A stretch of DNA of 64,000 nt from Agarilytica rhodophyticola (GCF_002157225.2 NZ_CP020038.1:5796501-5860500), one strand, 5' to 3'. Positions 34,436-44,384 are shown, counted from the first letter of the stretch. Numbers and translations are program-made. The notes: a model not told the origin generated them from the sequence alone.

Positions 34436-35398
34436 ATGAATATGTCAACTGAAATACCTAAAGTAGGTTTGGGTTTATGGAAAATCGCCAAAGAGAACTG
34501 TGCCCAGGCCGTTTACGATGCAATATCTATCGGCTATCGCCATCTCGACAGTGCCTGCGATTACGGCAATGAAGTGGAAGTGGGACAAGGTATCAAAAAG
34601 GCTTTGGATGAAGGCTTATGTCAGCGGGAAGATCTATGGGTGACCTCTAAACTATGGAATACCTATCATGCTAAAGAGCATGTTAAACCAGCACTTATGA
34701 AAACCCTCAATGATTTAGGACTTGAATATCTCGATTTATATCTTATCCACTTCCCTATCGCCTTAACTTTTGTGCCCTTTGAAACACGCTATCCACCGGA
34801 GTGGTTTTTAGACCCAGAAGCTGAATCACCTCGTATGCAAAGTGCGAAAGTACCATTACATGAAACCTGGGCGGCGATGGAAGAACTGGTCAACGAAGGC
34901 TTAGTCAAAAGAATAGGTGTTTGTAATTACAATTCGGGTCTTTTACACGACTTAATGTCTTACGCCACTGTTAAGCCTGCCGCCTTGCAAATTGAATCAC
35001 ACCCATTTTTGACTCAAGAGAAACTGATACGTTTGAGTCAAAGCTATGGTCTTGAAGTGACCGCCTTTTCTCCTCTGGGTGCTCTATCTTATGTAGAACT
35101 AGATATGGCAACATCTTCAGATACCGTACTACAAAATCCCGCTGTTATTACAGCTGCAGAGCGTACAGGAAAAACAGCAGCACAAGTTGTACTGCGCTGG
35201 AATGTGCAGCGAGGTTGCTCAGTTATCCCTAAATCGAGCAAACCTAATCACCTGAAGGAAAATTTAGATATTTTTGACTTCTCATTAACTGAAGAAGAGA
35301 TGCTGAGTATTTCTGCACTCAATGCTAATCGTCGCTTTAATGATCCCGGACATTTTTGCGAGATCGCCTTTAATACTTTCCACCCTATTTACGACTAG
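34436..35398 (+). CDS. Aldo-keto reductase, xylose-reductase-like
   Basis: A 320-residue AKR. The catalytic tetrad is visible: D38 (YRHLDSACDYG), Y43, K72 (VTSKLWNTYH) and H105 (YLIHFPIA). The block LIHFPIALTFVPFETRYPPE and the C-terminal NRRFNDPG resemble xylose reductases (AKR2 type), which reduce D-xylose to xylitol with NAD(P)H. IPKSSKPNHLKEN is the cofactor 2'-phosphate/adenosine loop. With a GH31 xylosidase and sugar symporter in the same putative regulon, an intracellular xylose or related aldose is a consistent substrate. Bacterial growth on xylose usually uses isomerase, so a reductase here is noteworthy. Met3 is an alternative start. Confidence 0.85.
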   Translation: MNMSTEIPKVGLGLWKIAKENCAQAVYDAISIGYRHLDSACDYGNEVEVGQGIKKALDEGLCQREDLWVTSKLWNTYHAKEHVKPALMKTLNDLGLEYLDLYLIHFPIALTFVPFETRYPPEWFLDPEAESPRMQSAKVPLHETWAAMEELVNEGLVKRIGVCNYNSGLLHDLMSYATVKPAALQIESHPFLTQEKLIRLSQSYGLEVTAFSPLGALSYVELDMATSSDTVLQNPAVITAAERTGKTAAQVVLRWNVQRGCSVIPKSSKPNHLKENLDIFDFSLTEEEMLSISALNANRRFNDPGHFCEIAFNTFHPIYD

Positions 35399-35419
35399 CC
35401 CTATAGAGACACCCACGTA

Positions 35420-36403
35420 ATGACTACTATAGAATTTCAGGATGTCGCCGAACAATTAAATTTTGACGGAGACATTTTTCCCAAGATTATTGTTAATCAG
35501 GGCTTTGCTTCGACAGTAGAAGAATGCAAAGCCTGGATTAAGGCGAATAAACAAGCACTAGAGACAGCGCTTACAACATCTGGAGCACTTTTATTTCGCG
35601 GCTTTCCAGTAAAGTCAGCAGAGTGCTTTGATGAATTTTCTGCTGCCTTTGAGTATCCTAATTTCACTTATCAGGAATCTCTATCGAATGCTGTAAGGAT
35701 AAATTTCACCGAGCGAGTTTTTACCGCTAATGAAGCACCAAAAGACGTTGAAATTTATCTACACCATGAAATGGCACAGACGCCGATCTATCCAAGTAAA
35801 CTGTTTTTCTTTTGCCAATCAGCTGCCGATCAAGGGGGCGCCACCCCGCTGTGCCGCTCAGATAAGCTATTTGAAGCATTGCAGAAAAAAGACCCTAAGT
35901 TAGCCAATGACTTTGCTACCAAGGGACTTAAATATACCACCACAATGCCTGCTGATGATAATCCGAAATCAGGACAAGGTCGCAGCTGGAAAAGCACATT
36001 GAGTGTTGCGGATAAAGCCTCTGCAGAGCATAAACTAAAACAGCTGGGCTATAGCTGGAAATGGCTAGAAGATAATAGCCTAAGAGCGGTAACTCCAGCT
36101 CTACCAGCAGTATTAAAACTTGATAACGGCAAACAGGTATTTTTTAATCAACTAATCGCAGCATATTTAGGTTGGCAGGGAGTAAAGGAAAATCCTTCCA
36201 GTGCTATTACTTTCGGAGATGGTAGTGCAATACCTAAAGCCGGCTTAGAGTTAGTAGTAGATTTGGCAAAAGACTATACTTTTGATCTCGCATGGCAAGA
36301 TGATGATGTCGCTATTGTCGATAACTATATGGCAATGCATGGCCGCAGGCCATATTCAGGAGAGAGAAAAAGACAAGTACTGGTCGCCTTAGCAGCGGCA
36401 TAG
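35420..36403 (+). CDS. TauD/TfdA-type Fe(II)/2-oxoglutarate dioxygenase
   Basis: A 327-residue cupin-fold dioxygenase. GALLFRGFPVKSAECFDEF marks the N-terminal TauD-type region; LHHEMAQTPIYPSKLFFFC holds the iron ligands H115 and E117 (HxE variant). The distal MAMHGRRPYSG carries the second His, and the following GERKRQVLVAL the 2-oxoglutarate-binding arginine. It lies 21 bp downstream of the xylose-reductase-like gene on the same strand and so falls under the same operator. Family members hydroxylate or decarboxylate small molecules, with SyrP-like and taurine dioxygenase-like branches; the substrate is not predictable. A terminator-like hairpin follows. Confidence 0.85.
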   Translation: MTTIEFQDVAEQLNFDGDIFPKIIVNQGFASTVEECKAWIKANKQALETALTTSGALLFRGFPVKSAECFDEFSAAFEYPNFTYQESLSNAVRINFTERVFTANEAPKDVEIYLHHEMAQTPIYPSKLFFFCQSAADQGGATPLCRSDKLFEALQKKDPKLANDFATKGLKYTTTMPADDNPKSGQGRSWKSTLSVADKASAEHKLKQLGYSWKWLEDNSLRAVTPALPAVLKLDNGKQVFFNQLIAAYLGWQGVKENPSSAITFGDGSAIPKAGLELVVDLAKDYTFDLAWQDDDVAIVDNYMAMHGRRPYSGERKRQVLVALAAA

Positions 36404-36405
36404 TA

Positions 36406-36430
36406 TGAGGGCCTACTAAATAGGCCCTCA
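36406..36430. terminator. Hairpin between convergent dioxygenase and VOC genes
   Basis: TGAGGGCCTA and TAGGCCCTCA are perfect 10-bp arms with a 5-base loop, 2 bp after the dioxygenase stop and 24 bp from the convergent gene's end. It could end transcription from both sides, though no long T-run follows. Confidence 0.65.
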
Positions 36431-36454
36431 CTCTAGATAAAGACCAAACAGGTA

Positions 36455-36844
36455 TTACTCAGTTGGTGTCATATGGTAGAAGCACAGTTTATTGCCATCT
36501 AGATCACGTACATAACCACCGTAGAAAAATGGCATACGCTGCCCTGGCTCACCTTCATCACTTGCACCCAATTCAATAGCTTTGGCATATAGTTTATTCG
36601 CACCTTCAATTGAGCCGCCAGGAAAAGCAACCATGGTGCCGTTACCACACGCCTGCTCTTCACCATCGTAGGGAAGGCAAATAGCTAACATGGCTGAAGA
36701 GGGGTCATTGCCATAAAACTTGATACGATCCATACCCATCAACTGTTTTCCTCCTATTTCAGCAAGCAATGCATCATAGAAAGCAACTGCACGATCCATA
36801 TCTTTTGTTCCAATGGTGGTGTAACCAATCATATTTGTCTCCAA
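36455..36844 (-). CDS. VOC-superfamily (glyoxalase/bleomycin-resistance-like) protein
   Basis: A 129-residue protein of one beta-alpha-beta-beta-beta vicinal-oxygen-chelate unit pair. MIGYTTIGTKDMDRAVAFYD is the usual first strand-helix; FFYGGYVRDLDGNKLCFYH is the C-terminal strand set. Metal-binding positions are only partly recognisable, so catalysis (glyoxalase, dioxygenase, FosA-like) cannot be assigned. The gene is convergent with the dioxygenase and stands alone. Confidence 0.85.
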   Translation of the reverse strand: METNMIGYTTIGTKDMDRAVAFYDALLAEIGGKQLMGMDRIKFYGNDPSSAMLAICLPYDGEEQACGNGTMVAFPGGSIEGANKLYAKAIELGASDEGEPGQRMPFFYGGYVRDLDGNKLCFYHMTPTE

Positions 36845-37012
36845 GCTAAAATTGAGTTGTGCATTTATAGTAAGGCATAAGGTTTATTTCACTTTATACC
36901 CTGTTCAAGATAATAAGTCGTTCTACCTAAAAATAATACTATCGTTTTTTGAACCAATTATCACGAAATGAAAAGTGAAAGATTTATTAAAGCAAAAAAA
37001 ATAAAGGCAATA

Positions 37013-37942
37013 TTAAAATTGTTCATTTTTTAGAAAGCTTTTGACGTTTTTTTGAACGCATTCACTCTGATTTAAATACTGATGCCCCCACTTGCTCCAG
37101 CCTTTTGCTAGTAGGCTAGCGGCGGCCCATGCATTTTTTTTCTTAATAATACGAGGTAGATCTTTATCAAATTCACCTAAACCTTTACTAATTCTTGAGC
37201 TCTCAAGCTGGCGGTATATTTGCCGTGCTCTTGTGGTAATCGAGGTCATATCAGATGAACTAAGGTCAATGCTTCCTATACTTAGCGAAACAGTGTAAAC
37301 GCCTGCTTCTAAATGGAGAAAATCCCCTCGCATCGCTGCAAATTCACGCCAAGCGAGGCTTTCCAACAGCGCACTCTTGGCATCGGCATTTTTCCCTTGG
37401 GTTAAAAATCGCTCATACTTTTGTGCGTATGTTGTCGCGATATACGACATAGTTAAGCCAGTTCCACCATATATAGCGGCATTTTTTGCAGCCCAAAACT
37501 TCAGCTCGGTCGTAGAGTCTTTAACATAAACCAATACGTATGAAGCTCTAAGATCCCCTCCTTGTGCCAGTTCTTTTAACTGCTCAACGGGATAAGCCTC
37601 ATAACCATTAAATTGTCCAGCAAAGTGCCCTCTAGCTAACAGCCAATCTTCGTTTTCTATATCCGCGTCAATACTCGCTTTATCACTAAGTTCAGAATAG
37701 TGACACCAATCATCCTCATAGTTTAAGCCGCTGCTCTCTTCAGGGTATACATATCGAGCTGGCGAGTATATTGGGGTTTCGGCGGGTAGAGAGTCACTGA
37801 CAGAAAGGGTGAGTTCGCTATTATCCTGGGGAGAATACTCATCAGCGGAATATTCACCTGGGTCGGAAACAACATATAAATAAGTACTTACAATCAAAAG
37901 GCATAATAACAAGGTGCGTAATTTAACGTACATAGTGGTCAC
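37013..37942 (-). CDS. Hypothetical secreted or membrane-anchored protein
   Basis: A 309-residue protein with an N-terminal hydrophobic segment (residues ~8-26), then an acidic, Ser/Glu-rich linker. The region from about residue 110 is helical and resembles Sel1-like repeats (QLKELAQGGDLRASYVLVYV, then KNAAIYGGTGLTMSYIATTY, then AWREFAAMRGDFLHLEAGVY), with the Ala-Gly spacing of such units. A conserved catalytic motif is not visible. It is divergent from the Cys-rich protein gene at 38173 across 230 bp and has no operon partner. Confidence 0.68.
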   Translation of the reverse strand: MTTMYVKLRTLLLCLLIVSTYLYVVSDPGEYSADEYSPQDNSELTLSVSDSLPAETPIYSPARYVYPEESSGLNYEDDWCHYSELSDKASIDADIENEDWLLARGHFAGQFNGYEAYPVEQLKELAQGGDLRASYVLVYVKDSTTELKFWAAKNAAIYGGTGLTMSYIATTYAQKYERFLTQGKNADAKSALLESLAWREFAAMRGDFLHLEAGVYTVSLSIGSIDLSSSDMTSITTRARQIYRQLESSRISKGLGEFDKDLPRIIKKKNAWAAASLLAKGWSKWGHQYLNQSECVQKNVKSFLKNEQF

Positions 37943-38172
37943 TTAGAGCCTCATAACTGAGTGTTTTTCCGACTGAAGTCTCATTTTTAATCAAAAATTT
38001 GAAAAAACACCACAATGTTAATTAAAATGCCAAGCTTAAATAGAACAGTTCATTTTGATAATACGTTAACAGATTTTAAATATATCAAATTTTAATTGTC
38101 CTGTTTTTTTAGGATTGCTGTAACCATAAAGGCATGTAATGCATCAACAAGGATAAATGGAGAATTTTAGAG

Positions 38173-39102
38173 ATGCGTATTAATTTCATTAAAGCATTAA
38201 AAGGCCTAACAGTTCTAGGTCTATGTTATATCCCAACCGCCTTAGCGGCGAACACTGCCACGCTTTCAGAAACTAGATTTAATATTTGCCCAGTAGGAAC
38301 TGTCAAAGTATTAGATGATGTTTGTCTCGATAAAACTCTCGACAGTGATACGGTATTGCCGCTATCAAGTAGTAATACTTGCCCTACAGAATATATTCAT
38401 ATCAAAGGAACACGTTTTTGCATTAAAGATCAAAATGCGTCGATAACAATGAGAAGACACAACTATGTCGTTAAGCCAGCAGCTGACCAATGTTTTGCAG
38501 GTTTTAGCCGACTAGCAATGTCGCAAGTATGTTTAGATAACCAACTGGGCCTGATTGAGGAAAATAAGCGCTTAAAGCTCATCAAAGCGTCAAGGAAGAT
38601 AAAAGGGCTATCTCGTTCGGCCAATCAATGCGTCGCAGGCTTCTATCTGCCTTCAGATGGCGATTACTGCATGTCTATGGATGTAGCACTAAGACCGTTT
38701 AAAGAGCTGAGAGAACTGGGTTTATATTCGTCTGGAGAAGCCTGTGACGAAGGCTTTGTCAGAAACAACCCTGATGAATTCTGTCGACCTAAAAAATCAA
38801 TGTTAACCTGCGGATCAGAGGATTTTCCTTGTAAAAACGCCCCAGGAGACACACACTTGGTTATCGAAGATGAAGGTGGATCATGCTGTGGAAGCAGTAA
38901 CTCCGATATGATTCTGTTTCTGACTAAACCACAAAGTCATTCAACTGACCAGAGTCCGGCAACAAGTTCCGCGCCCTCAGCTAGCGCGGTAAGCGATATA
39001 CAGCTGGAGCCTGTTGTCATGTGTGCCCGTCCCGCCCGAGGACAACCACTAATGTGCGTCGACCCTGATTTAACACCAACAGATATCATTGAGGCACCCT
39101 AA
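38173..39102 (+). CDS. Secreted Cys-rich protein with repeated C-x2-G-F...C units
   Basis: A 309-residue protein with a signal peptide cut after LAA/ALA near residue 25. The mature part repeats a short unit: CPVGTVKVLDDVCLD, CPTEYIHIKGTRFCI, CFAGFSRLAMSQVCLD, CVAGFYLPSDGDYCM and CDEGFVRNNPDEFCR, five units in which two cysteines 11-12 residues apart flank a Gly-aromatic turn. Each could be a small disulfide hairpin. The C-terminal region has more cysteines (GGSCCGSSN) and a Ser/Pro/Thr-rich stretch. I do not recognise the family. It is the only gene on its transcript and is followed by a strong hairpin. Confidence 0.72.
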   Translation: MRINFIKALKGLTVLGLCYIPTALAANTATLSETRFNICPVGTVKVLDDVCLDKTLDSDTVLPLSSSNTCPTEYIHIKGTRFCIKDQNASITMRRHNYVVKPAADQCFAGFSRLAMSQVCLDNQLGLIEENKRLKLIKASRKIKGLSRSANQCVAGFYLPSDGDYCMSMDVALRPFKELRELGLYSSGEACDEGFVRNNPDEFCRPKKSMLTCGSEDFPCKNAPGDTHLVIEDEGGSCCGSSNSDMILFLTKPQSHSTDQSPATSSAPSASAVSDIQLEPVVMCARPARGQPLMCVDPDLTPTDIIEAP

Positions 39103-39131
39103 ATATTTATTGGTAGCTATCAATTATCAAA

Positions 39132-39159
39132 ATGACGGATAAATACACTTATCCGTCAT
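39132..39159 (+). terminator. Hairpin after the Cys-rich secreted protein gene
   Basis: ATGACGGATAA and TTATCCGTCAT form a perfect 11-bp stem with a 6-base loop, 29 bp after the stop at 39102. The tail is T/C rich. It may also end the convergent gene from the right. Confidence 0.6.
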
Positions 39160-39359
39160 CTCTCTTACCAACACACTAAAATAGAAAACTTAAAAATGTT
39201 AATAATTTTCTAAAGATAGATTTTTTCTGTCTATCTGAGTTATCGAGCCCCACTTAAAGGCCTTTGATTATAGAGTTACAATACATAATAAATTGCCACC
39301 CAAAATCTAGATTTCTGTCACATATAATCTAGCAACAGAAACCTTGCCACATCTTATTA

Positions 39360-41102
39360 TCACTGTTTTATTGCAACAATAATAAGTGAATCTACAGATT
39401 TATTTCTATCTTTGCGATAGCTACATGTGTTACTTACACGAACGTCTAAATTGTTGGCCGCTAATAAATTGTTGATATAATTCTGATTGTGTGAGAATCG
39501 ACCTTGTAAATGAACTTGCCAAGGGGATTCGGTATTTTTTAGCATTTCTAATGTGCAGCTGAATATCCCACCTGTCTTTAATGCTTGAGAAGTTTTAGCA
39601 ATTACTTCCTCTAAGTCACCTAGATATACTAAAGAATCTGCGGCGATGACTAGATCATAGCGATTCTCCACATTAGCCAGATAGTTAATAAAATCATCTG
39701 CTGCTAGTTTGTCATAAACATTTAGTGTTTTTGCCTTATCCAGCATCTTTTGAGATAGATCAACACCTTCGAGATATTGACTATATTGTGTGATTGCTTT
39801 GCCTGATAAGCCCGTGCCACACCCCAAATCTAACACTACATTATCTTCTGGATTTACTATAAATGGCGCTATGTTATCTGCGATAATTTGTGGGGCAGAA
39901 TATTCTAAATTGCTAAGTGTTTTATCAAAGGTTTCAGCGAAGCTGTCAAATTCGTGAGCGACATAACCTGCCGGAGCTCTCTCCGGTTGCTTCTGATTTA
40001 ATATATTTAAAAAATAGGTAGGTATGGGATTGTGTGGATAGTGCTCACTCCACTTTTGACAATTTTCTTTCGCTTTATCATTATCGTTATTACGCATATA
40101 TAAATACATTATTTGTTTGTAACAACGATTAATCAGGTCTTCATCTTCTGACTCAGAGTCTATACACTGCTGTAAACAAAACAGTGCTTTTTCGGTTAAG
40201 TTAAGCTTATCAAACGTTATAGAAAGCTGTTTAAATATTGTACTTGAACCCTTTTTCTTCGCAACTTCTAAAGCATGTTCTAACACTATTTCCATTTCAG
40301 CATTTTTATCATGTAACCATAGCATTTCTCCTAGCTCGCAATAGTTACCGATATCATCAGGTGAGTATGCAATTGCTAGTTGATAATCGTGTTGTGCTTG
40401 CTTTACGTCGCCTTTTTCGCGGAGCAATAGTGCTCGATAACTATAGCCTTCAGCACTATCGGTAATTTCTGATAGATATTGATTCCACTGGTTAATGGCA
40501 TCATCTATCCGCCTTAGATTCATAAAGCTTATTGCCAGCAATTTATGGTTTTCTGGCTTTTCTTGTTCCGAGGCAAGAGTAACAACTGCTGCTATAAGCT
40601 TTTCTGCCTCCTGAGTTTCACCAAGCTCCATCAGGACTTCAATCAACTCACTATAAATAGAAATATTCTCAGCATCATATTTTAATGCTTGTTGATAATC
40701 GGCCGACGCCTTTTCTAACATATTTTTCTTATACCAATAAATCCATGCGCGATTTTGGTAGGCTGAAGCATTATTGGGAACCTGTGCAATATACTTATCC
40801 CATGTAGCCAGGGCATCGTCGTCTCGGTTGAGATTCATAAGTGTTGTTGCGGTATTAAATTTATACAGTGATGTTTCTTGGCTAGTATTTGCAGCTTTCT
40901 GGTAGAACTCCAAAGCTTTGAGATTCTGCCCCAGGCCTTGATAGACACAGGCAAGTGCATTCATAACAACATGGTTATCGGGCTCATGTTGTAAAAGATG
41001 GTGATATCCTGCTTGAGCATGCTCTAACTGACCATCTTCATGAAGTGCGAGCGTATCTTTAAAACTGGGTATTTGACTTTGTAGCATATTAGATTTTCTC
41101 AC
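39360..41102 (-). CDS. TPR-repeat protein with C-terminal SAM methyltransferase
   Basis: A 580-residue protein without a signal peptide. Residues ~15-370 form tandem tetratricopeptide-like helices (for example AHEDG..HAQAGYHHLLQHEPDNH spacing, KALEFYQKA, WIYWYKKNMLEKASADYQQA). Residues ~400-575 are a class I methyltransferase: VVLDLGCGTGLSGKAITQYS is motif I, GVDLSQKMLDKAK motif II, and LVIAADSLVYLGDLEEVI and TGGIFSCTLEM later motifs. TPRs usually recruit a protein target, so it probably methylates a protein or a bound metabolite. The 447-bp gap to the kinase gene upstream suggests separate transcription. Confidence 0.85.
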   Translation of the reverse strand: MRKSNMLQSQIPSFKDTLALHEDGQLEHAQAGYHHLLQHEPDNHVVMNALACVYQGLGQNLKALEFYQKAANTSQETSLYKFNTATTLMNLNRDDDALATWDKYIAQVPNNASAYQNRAWIYWYKKNMLEKASADYQQALKYDAENISIYSELIEVLMELGETQEAEKLIAAVVTLASEQEKPENHKLLAISFMNLRRIDDAINQWNQYLSEITDSAEGYSYRALLLREKGDVKQAQHDYQLAIAYSPDDIGNYCELGEMLWLHDKNAEMEIVLEHALEVAKKKGSSTIFKQLSITFDKLNLTEKALFCLQQCIDSESEDEDLINRCYKQIMYLYMRNNDNDKAKENCQKWSEHYPHNPIPTYFLNILNQKQPERAPAGYVAHEFDSFAETFDKTLSNLEYSAPQIIADNIAPFIVNPEDNVVLDLGCGTGLSGKAITQYSQYLEGVDLSQKMLDKAKTLNVYDKLAADDFINYLANVENRYDLVIAADSLVYLGDLEEVIAKTSQALKTGGIFSCTLEMLKNTESPWQVHLQGRFSHNQNYINNLLAANNLDVRVSNTCSYRKDRNKSVDSLIIVAIKQ

Positions 41103-41549
41103 TGTTAGACACCGTACATGACAGTATTTTTGATCGCTTTATGGAGATAGTGAGTGCTGCAAGATAGAAGTTCATGCAAGAGCGATAATTTGTTGTTTAT
41201 TCCTAGGAAAGGTCTCATAAATGATATGCCTATATTTCTTAGATCGAGATATATAAACAACACAAAAATATTGGATAGATTAGCTTTGAATAACGTGCCT
41301 AAGGTGGCCCACTAGAAAATTAGGCTTTGTATGAATAGTTGTATGGTAACTCCACTATTGGCCTGAGCTGTTGACGCATTTACAATAAAAGCGCCTTTAA
41401 ACCAGACTCAAGCAGCAAATAGCGAACTGAGACAGAACACTCTAGGCATCAATATTGGCGGTCTGAGTAAATATCAGCATATTCTTAAAGTGCAAACACA
41501 AGAAGAGGGTCTCAATCGAAATTAGATTAAAGCTGCATAGATTAGCCAA
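41103..41549. other. 447-bp gene-free region between TPR-methyltransferase and kinase genes
   Basis: No frame with a ribosome site or family match was found on either strand. No clear hairpin or repeat was noted. Confidence 0.5.
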
Positions 41550-44384
41550 TCAAGGATTGGCACTTAATATCGCAAGAGCAATTTGCCCCTGCTTTAATAG
41601 CTGATGCTGGTTGCCATATTTAAATAACTCTCGACCAGCTAACTCTTTAACACCTTTTTGTAAAAGACTTAGCGCTTCACTATTTTTTTCTTGTTGGTGC
41701 AAGATCAATCCGAGTAAAACTTGCACCTCAGCAATCATACTATGTTTAGCAGGAAATTTTTCGCTACGTTTTTGTAAAGCAAGCCGCACCAAAAATTCAG
41801 CTTCATCAGCTTTATCTTGCGCCAGTAAAACTCTGCCATAGCCCACTTGAGCAAATGTCTTACGCATACCACCATCAGCCATAATTCTTAAGGCTTCGGC
41901 ATATGTCTTTTCTGCTTTTTCTATATTATCTTGAGCAAAAGCAAGAGAGGCTATTTGGCATAAAGCGCGGCCGATAGTATCATTGCTGTTGGTTTTCTCA
42001 CGGAAAATTTTAATCATGTCACGGTAGAAAACATCAGCTTCTTGGTACTTTTGCAAATCCTGTAAAACGGCACCTAACCACATGTAATCGATAGCAGTAG
42101 GCATAGTATGATCTGAAACAGCACGACTACGAATAGCAATGGCTTCGCGAATATAACGTTCAGCTTTTTCTAATTGTCCCCGACGATGAAAGATTACCCC
42201 TAATGTTCTATAAGTTTCAGCAATATCAATATGATTGGACTTTAGTATTTGTGTCTGTAACTCCAGAGCTTGCTGTGCTAGACGCTCGGCATCATCTAGT
42301 AGCTCCATGTCGGTCAGCATAATAGCAAAGTTCGTCAGATGTACCGCGTAGTAGGAATGCTCTTCCCCTAAAATATTTTTTTGAATTTCAATAGCTTGCT
42401 GCATATTCTTTTTAGCGGAGTCGAATTTTCCTTCAGTATGCTGTAACACAGCCAAATTATTCAACGCAGTAGCAAGCTCTTCATGCTGTCCATTCGCCAG
42501 CGGGCTTAATATATCAATCGCTTCAACTAGATACTTTTTGGCCTCATCATAATCAGCGGTATAATATTTAAACTCTCCATAAAGCGCGAGTGTTTCTGCA
42601 TAGGCAACACTTTGGGATAGCTCATCTTTGGAAAGCAATTTTTTGTAAATACCTAAGCTTTCTTCAAATAGAGGCTCGGCATCTTTGTATTTACCAGAAT
42701 AGGTGTAAACACTAGCAAGAAGAGTTAGGGTATCGGCTAAGCTCTTTTCATTTTTTTCAGGAAAATTACGTTGTTTTTGTAGCGATCTTTCGACAAAACT
42801 AGTGCTATTGTCTAGTTTGCTTTGACTAAAATATATCTCTCCAAACAAAGAGAGCATATGTGCTTGTATTTCTGGAAACTGCGCTAGCTCTTGCTCGATT
42901 CGTTCTTCGCCTCGCTCTAACAAAGTTTGTGCTGTCACACTTTCCAAACCTGCCACGGTAGGATCAGCGGCTTTAAAAACACTTACCAAAAAATCAGAGA
43001 CTTTATTTGCTTTTTCTGTTTCAAGTTGGCTAACTTTAAGTGCACGGCTAATTTCATCTGCTTGATAAGTCACAGTCACAGCATATACGGCGAGTAACAT
43101 AATAAACATAGTTACTGCCGACAGCGAACGCCAATGGCGTGTAACAAATTTCTTACCTTGATAAACAAGACTTGCGTTTTGAGCAGCAATGGGGCGCTTT
43201 TCAAAATAGGCTTCGATATCGTCTTTTACTGCCAACATCGACACATAACGGTCTTCAGGTCGATTTCTTAACATTTTAAGAATAATGGCATCCACATCGC
43301 CTTTGAGCTTTTTACCTAGCCTTTTGATTTCAAGTTCACTTAGACTCTGAACTATCGAATCGCTTTTCTTAGCTTTCGTGGATGTTTGAAATATAGCTTT
43401 ACGGCTAATAACAGAACTCGGCAAACTAGGATCTTCCTCGCAGATCATTTTCACCAGTTCTGCAAGTGATGCTGCTCTATCACGAAATACTTGGCGATTA
43501 GTCAGCAATTCATAAGCAACTAAACCCAGCTGATATATATCTGTCGCAATGGTAATTGTTCTATTTTGCAATTGCTCAGGTGCGGCAAAACCTGGGGTCA
43601 TAATATTTTCCCCGGTACGAGTTAGATTGTCAGGCTCGCTTTCGCTCAACAATTTGGCAATACCAAAATCTAATAACTTAACGTGCCCTTGTTCTGTTAC
43701 TAATATATTAGAGTGCTTAATATCGCGATGTACAATTAAGTGGCTATGGGCATAACTCAGTGCATCGATAACTTGTTGTAGCAATCTCAAGCGAGCATCA
43801 ACACTAAGGTTATTTTTTTGGCAATATTCATTAAACGGCTGCCCAGAAACATACTCCATCACAAAGTAGGGCTGCCCTTCTGCGGTCAGACCGGCATCGT
43901 ATAGTTGTGCGATATTAGGATGTATTAGCGACGCTAACAGTCTCTGCTCTCGTTTGAAACGGTCAATTAAGCTGTTTTTATTATTGTCATAGTGGCTGAG
44001 TAATTTAATCGCTACTTGCTGCTCGAATTCACCCTCTCTTCGCTCAGCGCGATATACCACACCCATACCACCGCGCCCCAACTCTTCACACAGGGTGTAA
44101 GACCCTATATCTAGGCCTTCTAAATTCTGAGCAAAACTTCCGCCAGCAACAGTATCCCCAGTTATACTCATTAATGAAGTTACCAACTCTGCGGCAGGGC
44201 GGCTTAAAAAAGTCAGCGCATTTTTCTCAGCCAGCAAAAGAGCTTCAATCTCTTCATATAACGATTTATTTTTGTCACATAAAGACTTGAGATAATCGAG
44301 TTGTTTGTCTTCGGGCTGCTCAAGTACATGATCAATTATTGATGTAATTTCATGCCATCGAGTTGCAGAGAAATCTATTGTCAT
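41550..44384 (-). CDS. Membrane Ser/Thr protein kinase with extracytoplasmic TPR domain
   Basis: A kinase of about 944 residues, from the ATG at 44384. Two upstream in-frame ATGs (to 44450) exist, but this start places the conserved Trp early, as in the family. Numbering from 44450: P-loop LGRGGMGVVYRAE (124-136), VAIKLL Lys, IVHRDIKHSN (HRD 241-243) and LLDFGIAKLL (DFG 261-263), a complete Hanks-type catalytic core. One membrane helix (~442-462) follows, then TPR arrays to the end (QEADVFYRDMIKIFRE and similar). Such kinases sense signals outside the membrane through the TPR region. An ECF sigma gene, a common neighbour, is not present. A 457-bp gene-free region lies upstream. Confidence 0.9.
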   Translation of the reverse strand: MTIDFSATRWHEITSIIDHVLEQPEDKQLDYLKSLCDKNKSLYEEIEALLLAEKNALTFLSRPAAELVTSLMSITGDTVAGGSFAQNLEGLDIGSYTLCEELGRGGMGVVYRAERREGEFEQQVAIKLLSHYDNNKNSLIDRFKREQRLLASLIHPNIAQLYDAGLTAEGQPYFVMEYVSGQPFNEYCQKNNLSVDARLRLLQQVIDALSYAHSHLIVHRDIKHSNILVTEQGHVKLLDFGIAKLLSESEPDNLTRTGENIMTPGFAAPEQLQNRTITIATDIYQLGLVAYELLTNRQVFRDRAASLAELVKMICEEDPSLPSSVISRKAIFQTSTKAKKSDSIVQSLSELEIKRLGKKLKGDVDAIILKMLRNRPEDRYVSMLAVKDDIEAYFEKRPIAAQNASLVYQGKKFVTRHWRSLSAVTMFIMLLAVYAVTVTYQADEISRALKVSQLETEKANKVSDFLVSVFKAADPTVAGLESVTAQTLLERGEERIEQELAQFPEIQAHMLSLFGEIYFSQSKLDNSTSFVERSLQKQRNFPEKNEKSLADTLTLLASVYTYSGKYKDAEPLFEESLGIYKKLLSKDELSQSVAYAETLALYGEFKYYTADYDEAKKYLVEAIDILSPLANGQHEELATALNNLAVLQHTEGKFDSAKKNMQQAIEIQKNILGEEHSYYAVHLTNFAIMLTDMELLDDAERLAQQALELQTQILKSNHIDIAETYRTLGVIFHRRGQLEKAERYIREAIAIRSRAVSDHTMPTAIDYMWLGAVLQDLQKYQEADVFYRDMIKIFREKTNSNDTIGRALCQIASLAFAQDNIEKAEKTYAEALRIMADGGMRKTFAQVGYGRVLLAQDKADEAEFLVRLALQKRSEKFPAKHSMIAEVQVLLGLILHQQEKNSEALSLLQKGVKELAGRELFKYGNQHQLLKQGQIALAILSANP

